Part shown: piece after piece, positions 1 to 7,407 of the stretch
How the letters are laid out: each line of letters opens with the position of its first letter
How positions within the stretch are numbered: the stretch's first letter is position 1
Source of the DNA: GCA-003244245 sp050699715
Lineage (GTDB): Bacteria; Actinomycetota; Actinomycetes; Mycobacteriales; Pseudonocardiaceae
DNA length: 64,000 bases
Assembly (NCBI GenBank): GCA_050699715.1
Contig: JBOHFR010000020.1
Location: 7,376 to 71,375 of the forward strand
Reading direction: 5' to 3'
Notes under the pieces: generated by a model
Told to the model about the DNA's origin: nothing
Seen by the model: only the letters and a program-made list of their open reading frames with translations
Database searches by the model: none
Program-made: the position numbers and the translations under genes

Positions 1-2
1 CG

Positions 3-815
3 GTGACCGTGCTGCGTGACGAGGACGTTCAAGCGGTGCTGGAGAACGCGCTGGTGAGACGTCTCCTCGAGCAGCCGTGGGGTCCGCCATTGGGTCGGTT
101 GCTCGGTCAGCTGCTCACCGACGGGGCGCATCACAAACTTGTCGACCTGGTCACCGAGCGGGCCTATGAGTGGGTACGCGACAACCACGGTGCGGTGTTG
201 CGGGTGGTCAGCCAGCGCTTGCCGGGGTGGTCGCCGAGGTTCGTCGACGAGCTGGTCGCCGACCGGCTGTACGCGGAGGTGTTGGCGTTCGCCTGGGCGG
301 TGCGCACCGAGCCCGACCACCCCATGCGGATGGCGGTGGACACCTTCCTCATGGAGTTCGCCCAGGATCTGCGCACGGACCCGGCGACGATCGAACGCGC
401 TGAGGCGATCAAGCTGCAGGTACTGGCGCACCCCGAGGTTCAGATCCTGGTCTCCTCGGCGTGGGGTACCGCGAAGAAGATGCTTCTCGCTGCCGCGGAG
501 GACCCGTCCTCAGAGCTGCGACGCCGGGTGCGCGACGTGCTGGTGGTATTGGGTAAGCGGCTGACCGGGGACGCGGAGCTGCGGTCCAAGGTGGACAACT
601 GGCTTCAGGGCGTGGCTGGTTACGTGGTCTCGCACTACCGAGGGGAGATCACCACCTTGATCACCGATACGGTGCAGCGCTGGGACGCCCAGGACACCTC
701 CCGCAAGGTGGAGCTGCAGGTGGGCCGGGATCTCCAGTTCATCCGGATCAACGGCACCGTGATCGGTGCTCTAGCCGGCCTAGCCATCCACGTCATCTCG
801 CAACTCTTCCTGTGA
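3..815 (+). CDS. DUF445 family membrane-associated protein, 5-prime partial
   Basis: The reading frame is open from the first bases of the window, so the true start lies upstream. The visible 270 residues form the C-terminal two thirds of a DUF445 protein, a family usually above 400 residues. It is mostly long amphipathic helices and ends in a strongly conserved tail (VGRDLQFIRINGTVIGALAG) followed by one hydrophobic segment that probably anchors the protein in the membrane. The function of DUF445 is unknown; envelope or phage-related roles have been suggested for homologues. The GTG at position 3 is only the first in-frame start inside the window. Family assignment is confident, role is not. 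Confidence 0.8.
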   Translation: MTVLRDEDVQAVLENALVRRLLEQPWGPPLGRLLGQLLTDGAHHKLVDLVTERAYEWVRDNHGAVLRVVSQRLPGWSPRFVDELVADRLYAEVLAFAWAVRTEPDHPMRMAVDTFLMEFAQDLRTDPATIERAEAIKLQVLAHPEVQILVSSAWGTAKKMLLAAAEDPSSELRRRVRDVLVVLGKRLTGDAELRSKVDNWLQGVAGYVVSHYRGEITTLITDTVQRWDAQDTSRKVELQVGRDLQFIRINGTVIGALAGLAIHVISQLFL

Positions 816-915
816 CGATCGCCGATACTGGAACGATCGCCGGAAGGCGGGCCGGCTGGCTGGCTGGAAGGCTCGCCACACCTCGGGCCGGCGGTTGTCT
901 GCGTATCCTGGGCGG

Positions 916-1218
916 GTGCTGCTGCAGTCACTGGATGTCTGGGTCTTCGTGATCCTGTACTGGCTCGCGATCCCGGTCGGGCTCTTCGCGTTCATTCACG
1001 CTGCGCTCCAGCGAGCCGACGCCTACACCGCGACCGACAAGCTGACCAAGCCGGCCTGGCTGGGTATCACCGGCGGCGCCACCGCCGCCCTGTTTCTGTT
1101 CGTCCCCTGGGATAGCTTCTTCCTGATGCTCTGGCTGATCGCCCTGGTGGCGGTGCTGGTCTACCTCGTGGACGTCAAACCTGCGGTGACTGAGGTGCAG
1201 CGCGGTCCTCGCTGGTGA
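916..1218 (+). CDS. DUF2516 family small membrane protein
   Basis: A protein of about 100 residues with three hydrophobic segments (about 8-29, 49-62 and 69-86) and the DUF2516 signature: an RADAYTATDKLTKPAW block between the first two helices and a YLVDVKPAV block at the end. The GTG at 916 is preferred to the TTG at 895 because it gives the usual family length. The gene follows the DUF445 gene in the same direction after about 100 bases, so the two may be co-transcribed. DUF2516 proteins are restricted to actinobacteria and have no assigned function. Confidence 0.8.
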   Translation: MLLQSLDVWVFVILYWLAIPVGLFAFIHAALQRADAYTATDKLTKPAWLGITGGATAALFLFVPWDSFFLMLWLIALVAVLVYLVDVKPAVTEVQRGPRW

Positions 1219-1288
1219 CGTCGCTGAGCCGGTGAGAACTTGGGGCCGCTGCCAGCTCGTCGTCTCGGGGGTGACCGGATCGTAAACC

Positions 1289-1304
1289 ATGCACGAGTAT
1301 GCAT
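1289..1304. promoter_or_regulatory. Inverted repeat just upstream of the CDF gene
   Basis: ATGCA (1289-1293) and TGCAT (1300-1304) form a 5-bp inverted repeat with a 6-bp spacer, ending 15 bases before the preferred ATG of the metal exporter. Metal-exporter genes are often controlled by ArsR/SmtB or CsoR repressors that bind such sites. No adjacent regulator gene is present, so this is a weak operator candidate. Confidence 0.25.
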
Positions 1305-1318
1305 GTATGGTGGCGCGC

Positions 1319-2260
1319 ATGGCTGACCATGGGCATGGGCATGGTGGCGCACCGTCAGACCGTCGCCGGCTCGGCTGGGCGCTGGCGATCATCTCGGTGG
1401 TGCTGCTGGCCGAGGTCCTCGGCGCCGCTCTGACCGGCTCGCTGGCCTTGCTCGCCGATGCCGGACATCTGGCTACTGACGCGCTGGGCCTGGCCGCCGC
1501 GCTGATCGCCACGGTGCTCGCGCAGCGCCCACCAAGCCACTACCGGACCTATGGCCTGGGCCGTGCGGAGATCCTGGCCGCTGCGCTCAACGCGCTGGTG
1601 CTCCTGGTGGTGGGCGCGGTGGTGGCGGTGGAGGCGGTGCGCCGGCTGGCTGCTCCGCAACCGGTCGCGGGGATCCCGCTGCTGGTGCTCGGGACGCTCG
1701 GGTTGGTCGGCAACCTGGCCGCCCTGGCGGTGCTCACCCGCAGCGAGTCCCGCCAGAACGGATCGCACCAGCATGGATCGCACCAGCGCAGTCTCAACCT
1801 GCGCGGCGCGCTGCTGGAGGTGATGGGCGATGTGCTCGGCTCCGTCGCGGTGCTTGGGGTGGCGCTGCTGATGCTCACGACCGGCTGGCGTCGGGCCGAT
1901 CCGGTAGCGTCCCTGGCGATCGCCGTCCTGATCGTGCCCAGAGCGCTGGCGCTGCTCCGTGAGGCGGCACACGTGCTGCTGGAGGGCGCCCCGCGAGGTG
2001 TGGACACCGCCGAGGTGGACCGGGTGCTGCGCAGCGTGCCGGGGGTGCGTGGCGTGCACGACCTGCACCTGTGGACGATCACCTCGGGCCGGCATGCGGT
2101 CTCCGCGCACCTGGTGGTCGAGGAGGCTCGGTCGCTGCGCTGCGGGGACGCCTCAGTGCTCGACGCCGCCGCGACGGCGCTGCGTAGTCACTTCGGGCTC
2201 ACCCACAGCACCCTGCAGGTCGAGCACGCCGAGCACGGCGACCACGAGCACACCTGCTGA
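1319..2260 (+). CDS. Cation diffusion facilitator metal exporter (CzcD/ZitB-like)
   Basis: Predicted inner-membrane divalent-cation/proton antiporter, most likely for zinc or a similar metal. The 313-residue protein has the six-helix CDF fold. It has a His-rich start (MADHGHGHGG), a His-rich loop between helices IV and V, and a His-rich C-terminus (HAEHGDHEH). The helix II metal site HxxxD is present in DAGHLATD. The helix V site reads ExxxD (EVMGD) rather than HxxxD, a variant that may alter metal preference. A cytoplasmic ferredoxin-like domain follows (around GVRGVHDLHLWTI). ATG 1319 is preferred to the ATG at 1289, which overlaps an inverted repeat. It converges with the next gene, leaving 2 bases between them. 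Confidence 0.9.
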   Translation: MADHGHGHGGAPSDRRRLGWALAIISVVLLAEVLGAALTGSLALLADAGHLATDALGLAAALIATVLAQRPPSHYRTYGLGRAEILAAALNALVLLVVGAVVAVEAVRRLAAPQPVAGIPLLVLGTLGLVGNLAALAVLTRSESRQNGSHQHGSHQRSLNLRGALLEVMGDVLGSVAVLGVALLMLTTGWRRADPVASLAIAVLIVPRALALLREAAHVLLEGAPRGVDTAEVDRVLRSVPGVRGVHDLHLWTITSGRHAVSAHLVVEEARSLRCGDASVLDAAATALRSHFGLTHSTLQVEHAEHGDHEHTC

Positions 2261-2262
2261 GC

Positions 2263-2982
2263 TCACCGGGCCCGGGTGGCGTCCACCAAGGCGATATCGC
2301 CGCTGACCACCGCGCCAGACGGGCGACCCCAGGCTGCTCGGTACAGCGCGTCGGCGAGCCCGACCACCGACGCGTCCGGTTCGGTCACCGCCTCCGCCGC
2401 GGTCTGCGGGAGCTGGCCCGCAACCAAACGTACTGTCCAGACCCGTCCAGCGTCCGCAGCGTGGTAGAGCACCGTGCCGCAGCGCGTGCCGGCGGCCCAC
2501 GCGTCGGTGTGCCTGGGGATCAGCCGGGTCAGCACCTCGTCCACTCCGTCGGCGGCGAAGTCAGGGTCCACCGCTGCATCGGTGCCCGCCGCGGCCTGCG
2601 CGTCGATCCGGTGCACGGTGACCTCATGCGCCACCCGGCGAGACCAGAACGCGGCGGTCTTCGGTGCGGTCGGGGTGAAGTGCCAGACTGGGGTGGCCGG
2701 GTCGGTGGTCGCGAGCACGTCGAGCATCGCCGCCAACCGGTCGTCGAAGAAGGCGAGCACATTACCGGGCGGCGGCTCGACACGGCTCGGCGGTGACTGC
2801 GGGTCGGCCGTCCGCACCACCCTGATGACCATGTCGAAGACCCGGCCGACGTGCTGGAGCAGCCGCTGCACAGTCCAGCCTGGGCACGTCGGGACCGGGG
2901 TGTTGGCCTCGAGGGACAACGCGACCGCCCGCAGCAGTTCAGCCTCGAGCGCGATTCGTGTTTGGTAGCCCGCGAGCTCCAC
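2263..2982 (-). CDS. Maleylpyruvate isomerase family mycothiol-dependent enzyme
   Basis: A 239-residue member of the DinB/MDMPI family, cytoplasmic metalloenzymes that use mycothiol as cofactor or conjugate it to substrates. The N-terminal four-helix bundle carries TPVPTCPGWTVQRLLQHVG, whose histidine is a family metal ligand. RRVAHEVTVHRIDA, near residue 120, supplies the second and third ligand histidines (H-E-x-x-x-H). A sterol-carrier-like C-terminal half follows (VLYHAADAGRVWTVRL to SGDIALVDATR). The substrate cannot be told from sequence. The mycothiol link fits mshA at 23.4 kb. Confidence 0.82.
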   Translation of the reverse strand: MELAGYQTRIALEAELLRAVALSLEANTPVPTCPGWTVQRLLQHVGRVFDMVIRVVRTADPQSPPSRVEPPPGNVLAFFDDRLAAMLDVLATTDPATPVWHFTPTAPKTAAFWSRRVAHEVTVHRIDAQAAAGTDAAVDPDFAADGVDEVLTRLIPRHTDAWAAGTRCGTVLYHAADAGRVWTVRLVAGQLPQTAAEAVTEPDASVVGLADALYRAAWGRPSGAVVSGDIALVDATRAR

Positions 2983-3056
2983 GGTCGACCAGCCTAGGCC
3001 CCCAAGACTCGACTCCGCTGCGCCAGTGCCGCCGGAGATACGTTGGGCCGCTCAGG

Positions 3057-3265
3057 TTATTTCGCGGGGAGCAGGTGGCGGGCGGTGGCCGCGAAGGTGG
3101 CCGCCGGGGGGTACTTCTGTTGTCCGAGCAGGTCCACAGTGCGGTGCAGGCTGGCGACAACCCGACCGGATCCCCGGACCGCGTGCACTGTTTGGATGGC
3201 CTCAGTTGTGACACTGATGGCCTGATCGAGTTGGCCACGCTGGGTCAAGACCAAGCCCAAGCCAG
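3057..3265 (-). pseudogene. C-terminal fragment of a TPR-type transcriptional regulator
   Basis: About 67 codons end in a natural stop and read as one TPR helix pair (LTQRGQLDQAISVTTEAIQTV) followed by a helical tail. This is the usual end of actinobacterial XRE regulators with C-terminal TPR repeats. The N-terminal regulator part is missing. At about 3265 the frame runs into a Tn3 transposase fragment, so this is a truncated relic at a rearrangement junction. Regulator identity is inferred from the tail only. Confidence 0.45.
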
Positions 3266-3484
3266 CGGCACATCCAACGGATCTTCCAAGAACCTACCGA
3301 CATAACGCACCGTCGTAGCTTGAAGCACAAGCCCGAGCCGATGATGATCGCCCCGGCGGCGCCTGACCAGCGCCTTGTCGGCGTTATCCAGGAAAAAGAA
3401 CCGGTTGAGCTCAGCCGGAGACGGCACACAGGCGTAACGGCCATAGGCCGCCACCTCACGGTCGAACAAGAACTCCACGGGCAC
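3245..3484 (-). pseudogene. N-terminal fragment of a Tn3-family transposase (DUF4158 region)
   Basis: From a GTG at 3484 the frame reads about 80 residues typical of the start of Tn3-family TnpA: VEFLFDREVAAYGRY, PSPAELNRFFFLDNAD, RRRGDHHRLGLVLQATTVRY, FLEDPLDVP. Complete TnpA proteins are about 1000 residues, so more than 90 percent is missing. The break at about 3260 is fused to the TPR regulator tail. The fragment starts directly inside a Tn3-like terminal repeat, whose outer end is at 3502. It therefore marks one end of a lost transposon that extended towards lower coordinates. Confidence 0.8.
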
Positions 3485-3502
3485 GCAGGCACCGTAGAAC
3501 CC
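3465..3502 (-). repeat. Tn3-type terminal inverted repeat remnant
   Basis: Read on the minus strand from 3502, the sequence begins GGGTTCTACGGTGCC, immediately before the transposase N-terminal fragment. The same GGGTTCTAC start occurs at two other transposase boundaries, 16881 (minus strand) and 17319 (plus strand). The inner boundary is set to the usual 38-bp length of Tn3 repeats and is approximate. Confidence 0.55.
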
Positions 3503-3820
3503 GACCAACGACCGACACCGAAGACCGCTCGACTATCCAGCCACCGCTCCTGGGACCGCCGCTGGCGTCGCTACCGGGACTCCTCGTTCCGTTGTTCCTC
3601 CAGGGCCGACCCACCACCGACGACCGAATCAAAACCCTCAACCTTCTACCCACCGACCGCTGAGCAGCGTCGATGGCCCGATTACACGTATCTGGTTGCT
3701 ACCCGCAACTCAGCGCTGTGCCGACCAGCGGTCTGCCTCCTCCACTTTGTGACGCTCTCCCTGGGAAGGGGTAGGTCCCTGGCGGTCGGCATGCGGCGGA
3801 TTCTTTGGTAGCTTCCACCA
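3503..3820. other. Intergenic stretch without a recognised gene
   Basis: About 318 bases lie between the Tn3 relic and the deaminase gene. No frame gives a recognisable protein and no strong hairpin is visible. The last 80 bases must contain the deaminase promoter, but no clear -10/-35 pair was identified. Confidence 0.5.
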
Positions 3821-4231
3821 GTGGTGACTGTGACCAACGATGAACTCATCGCCGCCGCCCAGGCGGTGCTCAATCCGCATAGAGTGGGCGGCCAGATCTT
3901 TGGTGATGTAGGGGCTGCGCTGGTCACCGATGTAGGCAACATCTACACCGGCGTGTGCATTAACACCGGCTCGGGCACGGGGTTCTGTGCCGAGCACGCG
4001 GCCATCGCGGCGATGGTCACGACTCGTGAGTACCGGATTTCGAAGATCGTTGCCGTGTGGCGAGACAATGTGGGCGTGCTGCACGTAATTCCACCCTGCG
4101 GACGCTGCAGGGAGTTCATTCGCCAGATTGACTCGGCTAATCTCGACACTGACGTGATACTGGGTAGGGATACCTCGGCCAGGGTACGAGACCTATTGCC
4201 CTTCAACGAATGGCCATGGCAGAGCCCGTGA
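3821..4231 (+). CDS. Cytidine deaminase family protein (blasticidin S deaminase-like)
   Basis: A 136-residue zinc-dependent deaminase that should hydrolyse a cytosine-type amine. The catalytic motifs are CAEHAAIAAM (zinc ligand Cys and proton-shuttle Glu) and PPCGRCRE (the two other zinc cysteines). The order and spacing match small homotetrameric cytidine deaminases. The tail ARVRDLLPFNEWPW resembles the blasticidin S deaminase branch more than housekeeping Cdd. The gene sits next to a NUDIX hydrolase and a small-molecule kinase inside the island, which fits a detoxification or salvage cargo. The natural substrate is unknown. Confidence 0.78.
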   Translation: MVTVTNDELIAAAQAVLNPHRVGGQIFGDVGAALVTDVGNIYTGVCINTGSGTGFCAEHAAIAAMVTTREYRISKIVAVWRDNVGVLHVIPPCGRCREFIRQIDSANLDTDVILGRDTSARVRDLLPFNEWPWQSP

Positions 4232-4248
4232 GTCAACCGTAGGATTGA

Positions 4249-4707
4249 CTAACCAGCGGTGGGAGGAAGCGGTGAGAAGAATGGGGTGCGGTTGGCCAGC
4301 CAGCCGAGCAGAGCGTCTTTGAGGGGAGCGGGGCGCAGCTCGAAGTCGCTGAACTGTTCCACGGGTACGACGAGGGTTTCGAGGTGGTCTTCGAGACTGT
4401 TGGGAACGTGGTCGCTATCAAGCGTGGCGGTGAACACGACGTTGATCTCATGGTGGTATTCGTCGTCTTCGACGTAAGCGTGCTCGACGACACCAGCTCG
4501 TTCGATGACTTCGGGAGCGAGAGTGAGTCCAGTTTCTTCACGGAGTTCGCGAATAACCGAGTCGACGGCGGTTTCGCCGCGCTCGACGTGTCCTCCCAAT
4601 AAGAAGCCCCAGTTCTTGCCACGCTGGCGCACCACCAGCGCTCCGCCTGGGGTCAGGATCAGGAGGCGAGCGATCACCTCAATATTCGTAGTGACAGTGC
4701 CGGTCAT
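4249..4707 (-). CDS. NUDIX hydrolase
   Basis: A 152-residue pyrophosphohydrolase acting on a nucleoside diphosphate linked to an unknown group. The Nudix box is intact: GGHVERGETAVDSVIRELRE followed by ETGL, with all the Mg-binding glutamates. A hydrophobic beta strand (VIARLLILTPGGALVVRQ) precedes it. The gene converges with the deaminase gene (17-base gap) and diverges from the phosphotransferase gene, with about 60 AT-richer bases between them that probably hold both promoters. Substrate cannot be deduced. Confidence 0.85.
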   Translation of the reverse strand: MTGTVTTNIEVIARLLILTPGGALVVRQRGKNWGFLLGGHVERGETAVDSVIRELREETGLTLAPEVIERAGVVEHAYVEDDEYHHEINVVFTATLDSDHVPNSLEDHLETLVVPVEQFSDFELRPAPLKDALLGWLANRTPFFSPLPPTAG

Positions 4708-4770
4708 TCCTTATCGCTCCCTCTCATATCGATGGTATTTTCGGAGTAGGAGGTAGTCTACCCTTACCGT

Positions 4771-5730
4771 GTGGCTGGTCTAGACGGCACGGCGATAGCG
4801 GCTAGCGCGCTTGAGGTAGTCCGGGGACTGGCTGGGCTTTCCGGGGTCCGCAAGCTGGTACCAGTGCTGGGCGGACACAGCCACCGGATGTGGTGGGCGA
4901 ACACCGATGGCGGTGGTGTCCTGGTAAAGATTCCGATGCGACATCCTGAGCTGGCCACTGTGCGCCGTCATGTACTGATGCACCGATCCGGCTGGCTGCG
5001 GGGAGCCGAGCTAGCCGAGTTGCTGCATGTGGTGGAGCATTCCTCGGTCGGGAGGCCCGTGCTGGTATTCCGATGGTTGCCGGGTATTGACGGGCGCCAG
5101 GCGTGGCCGATACTGACCCCGGCACAGCGCCGGAGGGTAGCGACGAGGTGGGGGCGCGCGGTGGCCGGGCTGCATGCAGTGCGGGCATCGGCGTTCACTG
5201 GGCACCCGGCCGGGGCGTCGTGGGCCGAGGTCGTCGCGGCTCGGGTCGAGAGACTGGTGATCGCTCATTCGGTGGCGGGCGTGCTGGATCTCGGGACGGC
5301 CGCCGCGGCAGGGCGTCGGGTGTGTGTGGCGGCCGAGGAGGTTGGCCCGCTGGTACGGCCGTCGTTCACTCACCTTGATCTACACCTGCCGAATATCGTT
5401 GTGCGCAGTGGACAGTTTGCGGGTGTGCTGGATTGCGAACACGCCCGCTGGTGGGATCCGGCAGCTGATGCCGTCAAGCTCGCAATGTGGGTGTTCGAGC
5501 CACACCTCGAAATCAAGGAGCCGTTTTGGGACGGCTACCACAGCGCGGGCGGTGCGCTCCAGGATTTCGCCCGGCGCCAGTGGGTGTCTGCGGGCCTGGA
5601 ATGGTTATCCGGATTGCTGTATTGGCAGCAGGTCGGTGACACTGTCATGTTCACCGACTACCAGCGTCGGCTAGCACAGTGGCTGGATGGAGAAGCATCC
5701 ACGGTTAGGCTAACCGGGTCAGCGCAGTGA
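4771..5730 (+). CDS. Aminoglycoside phosphotransferase-like kinase
   Basis: A 319-residue protein-kinase-like fold enzyme. The catalytic loop is THLDLHLPNIVV (HxDxxxxN) and the Mg-binding segment is GVLDCEHARWWDPAAD, with Cys-Glu after the Asp. The N-lobe lysine is probably in VLVKIP. The family phosphorylates aminoglycosides, macrolides, choline, fructosamine or other small molecules; the substrate here is unknown. The GTG start lies about 20 bases after AT-rich promoter-like sequence, so the mRNA may have a very short leader. The 3-prime end overlaps a kinase relic on the opposite strand by 26 bases. Confidence 0.75.
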   Translation: MAGLDGTAIAASALEVVRGLAGLSGVRKLVPVLGGHSHRMWWANTDGGGVLVKIPMRHPELATVRRHVLMHRSGWLRGAELAELLHVVEHSSVGRPVLVFRWLPGIDGRQAWPILTPAQRRRVATRWGRAVAGLHAVRASAFTGHPAGASWAEVVAARVERLVIAHSVAGVLDLGTAAAAGRRVCVAAEEVGPLVRPSFTHLDLHLPNIVVRSGQFAGVLDCEHARWWDPAADAVKLAMWVFEPHLEIKEPFWDGYHSAGGALQDFARRQWVSAGLEWLSGLLYWQQVGDTVMFTDYQRRLAQWLDGEASTVRLTGSAQ

Positions 5731-5890
5731 CGTAGTCGGCGGCGGCGAGAGCGTAGTCATCCCACTGCCGCTCCGAGGTATCGATATTCAGTGTGGGCAG
5801 TGGTGAGTGGAGTACCCAGTGCCAGAGCCTGCGTTGCGCGTCACGGAAATACTCGGCGCGAGCCTCGTCATCCTCACCTAGCGTCCAAGG
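5705..5890 (-). pseudogene. C-terminal fragment of a P-loop kinase-like protein
   Basis: About 60 codons end at a natural stop and read DPWTLGEDDEARAEYF, QRRLWHWV and LPTLNIDTSERQWDDYALAA. This resembles the end of small P-loop nucleoside or nucleotide kinases, where a T-x-x-I-D-T strand precedes the last helix. The P-loop half is missing, and the upstream part of the frame is antisense to the next gene. A second kinase relic at 12.6-13.2 kb has a similar ending, so this island held more than one such gene. Identification rests on the tail only. Confidence 0.35.
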
Positions 5891-6582
5891 GTCGCTAGGA
5901 GGACCTGGATTGCGGCCTTGTCGCGGCTGGGGAAGGCTTGCCCACCGAGAACGGGCATGCCGTTGATCAGGGCGGTCCATCGCTTGGTGCGGGCGCTGCT
6001 GTAGGTGGGTTGGACGCTGCCGACTGTCACGCCCGCGATGGTGACCAGCCACGCGCCGCTGGTCGGGTAGTCGCTGGCGCGGATCAGGTCGCGCCGGTCA
6101 TCGGCGGCCCACATGCCGCCAGCGGAGAGGGCCGTGCGTGGCGGCTCAAGCTGGCGTTGCGCGGAACACGGGGAGAGACCGTCAACACCGTCATTGACAG
6201 CCGGAACGCTCGGCTCCTCGTGTCGCGCGGGTTCGGGTGTTGGCTCGGCCACGGTGTCACCGTCGCTGGTGACGTCCACTCGCTGGACTAGGCGCTGGTA
6301 GCGCTGTTGGGCGGCTTGCCTGCTGACGGGCGGGTCTTGGGCCGCGCCAATCGCGGTCCACGATGCGCCGCCCGCTCGCTCACGGACCACAGCGGCGGTC
6401 ATCAGCTCGCCACGCACACTTGCGTGGATCTCCCGGACGTGCCGCATCCAGGAGCCGACCGCCTCCGGCTGGCTCGACTCGGCCGCGTCGGCCAGTTGGT
6501 AGAGCAGTCCTGCCACGTGACGCGCGCGGGCTGCCAGCTCACGGCCCGGCGAGGTAGTGGTCTCGGCTGACGGCGTCGACAT
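5878..6582 (-). CDS. Hypothetical HTH-containing protein of actinobacterial mobile elements
   Basis: A 234-residue protein with two parts. The first ~100 residues are helical and contain a sigma-like or MarR-like HTH, roughly GASWTAIGAAQDPPVSRQAAQQRY. After a charged, proline-rich linker, the last ~80 residues form a beta-rich domain (SGAWLVTIAGVTVGSVQPTY, KRWTALINGMPVL). No named family is recognised. The start codon abuts an array of TGTCAA/TTGACA half-sites and two palindromes (6584-6633), so autoregulation is likely. A smaller protein with a similar HTH at 17.1 kb has the same half-sites upstream. Confidence 0.55.
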   Translation of the reverse strand: MSTPSAETTTSPGRELAARARHVAGLLYQLADAAESSQPEAVGSWMRHVREIHASVRGELMTAAVVRERAGGASWTAIGAAQDPPVSRQAAQQRYQRLVQRVDVTSDGDTVAEPTPEPARHEEPSVPAVNDGVDGLSPCSAQRQLEPPRTALSAGGMWAADDRRDLIRASDYPTSGAWLVTIAGVTVGSVQPTYSSARTKRWTALINGMPVLGGQAFPSRDKAAIQVLLATLGR

Positions 6583-6583
6583 A

Positions 6584-6633
6584 TGTCAACATTGTCATTG
6601 ACAATACCGAGTGTCAATTCGCGAGTTGACACT
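6584..6633. promoter_or_regulatory. TGTCAA/TTGACA palindromic operator array
   Basis: Four TGTCAA or TTGACA half-sites lie in 50 bases. They include a 15-bp palindrome ATTGTCA-T-TGACAAT at 6591-6605 and a perfect 8-bp inverted repeat AGTGTCAA-N8-TTGACACT at 6610-6633. The array starts two bases upstream of the minus-strand HTH gene and also faces the plus-strand gene at 6821, so it may control both. On the minus strand TTGACA can act as a -35 element. Confidence 0.6.
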
Positions 6634-6820
6634 TCTTCTAGAGACGTACCGCCGGTCACTGGCAGCCGCGACTAGGCCGTGTTGTTGCGGAACCTTGCCG
6701 ATCCCACCCCCTGGTCGCGCTCGGCAAGGTGCGGGAAGGTGGCGGGTTGCTGGGTTTAGAGTGCTCACACCTAGCGCAGCCATGGTCACAGGCTGTGGTT
6801 CACGAGTGTTCAGGGAGGTA

Positions 6821-7024
6821 ATGCCGGTGAGTGATTACTACTCCGACGGGGAGAAGGTCCAGGCGACCAGAGACACCGGAGGTGTCTTCGGGTCGGAGAC
6901 CGCGAAAGGGCAGTCTGGGACGGTGCTGGGTTCCAGCATGTCCGGTGGTCACTTCAACGTGCGGTGGGACGATGGGCATGTCTCGGAGGTTTCTTCCGAT
7001 GATCTGAAGCGGTGGAGCAGTTAG
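6821..7024 (+). CDS. Small hypothetical protein (SH3/Tudor-like)
   Basis: A 67-residue protein, MPVSDYYSDGEKVQ to SSDDLKRWSS, predicted as a compact beta barrel. It has a GxVLGS turn and NVRWDDGHVSEVSSDDL, a pattern seen in small SH3-like or Tudor-like proteins. ATG 6821 is chosen over the TTG or GTG starts upstream because GGGAGGT lies directly before it. It stands alone between the operator array and a truncated ParA gene. No function can be assigned. Confidence 0.5.
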   Translation: MPVSDYYSDGEKVQATRDTGGVFGSETAKGQSGTVLGSSMSGGHFNVRWDDGHVSEVSSDDLKRWSS

Positions 7025-7070
7025 CGCCCGGTTGCTCGCAGTATGCGCAGTAGTGCAGTAGGGTACTGCT

Positions 7071-7232
7071 GTGCTGAGCTGGGCGTATGTCAACTTAAAG
7101 CCGGGAGTGGGGAAGACCACGTGCGCGGTGTTCACCTGCGCTGCGCTGGCTGAGCGGGGGTTTCGGCCGTTGTTGGCCGATTGTGACCCGGCGGCGTCAG
7201 CGTTGCGCTGGTCTGACCTGGCCTCCCGGTAG
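7071..7232 (+). pseudogene. ParA family ATPase, truncated after the Walker A region
   Basis: A GTG-initiated frame of 53 codons reads as the start of a plasmid or ICE partition ATPase: WAYVNLKPGVGKTTCAV (deviant Walker A KPGVGKTT), then FTCAALAERGFRPLLADCDP with the conserved DxDP-type A-prime motif. It stops at a TAG at 7230. Intact ParA proteins exceed 200 residues, so only the first quarter remains. Directly after it comes unrelated sequence and then a VirB4-like fragment, which marks a deletion junction in a former conjugative or plasmid-type element. Confidence 0.7.
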
Positions 7233-7407
7233 TAAGCACCGAAATACCAACGATCTGGCCCGTTTGTGCAGGCCACGGCGTTGTAGTCGATCTTTGAGCA
7301 CTCCGCTCGGGCGATGTCGACCGAACCTTCTGACCAGCGTAAACGGGACAGATCGTTGTTTTTTCTCTGGAAGCTACGGGGAGGCCCGGAGGCTCGGCCG
7401 TTGATGA

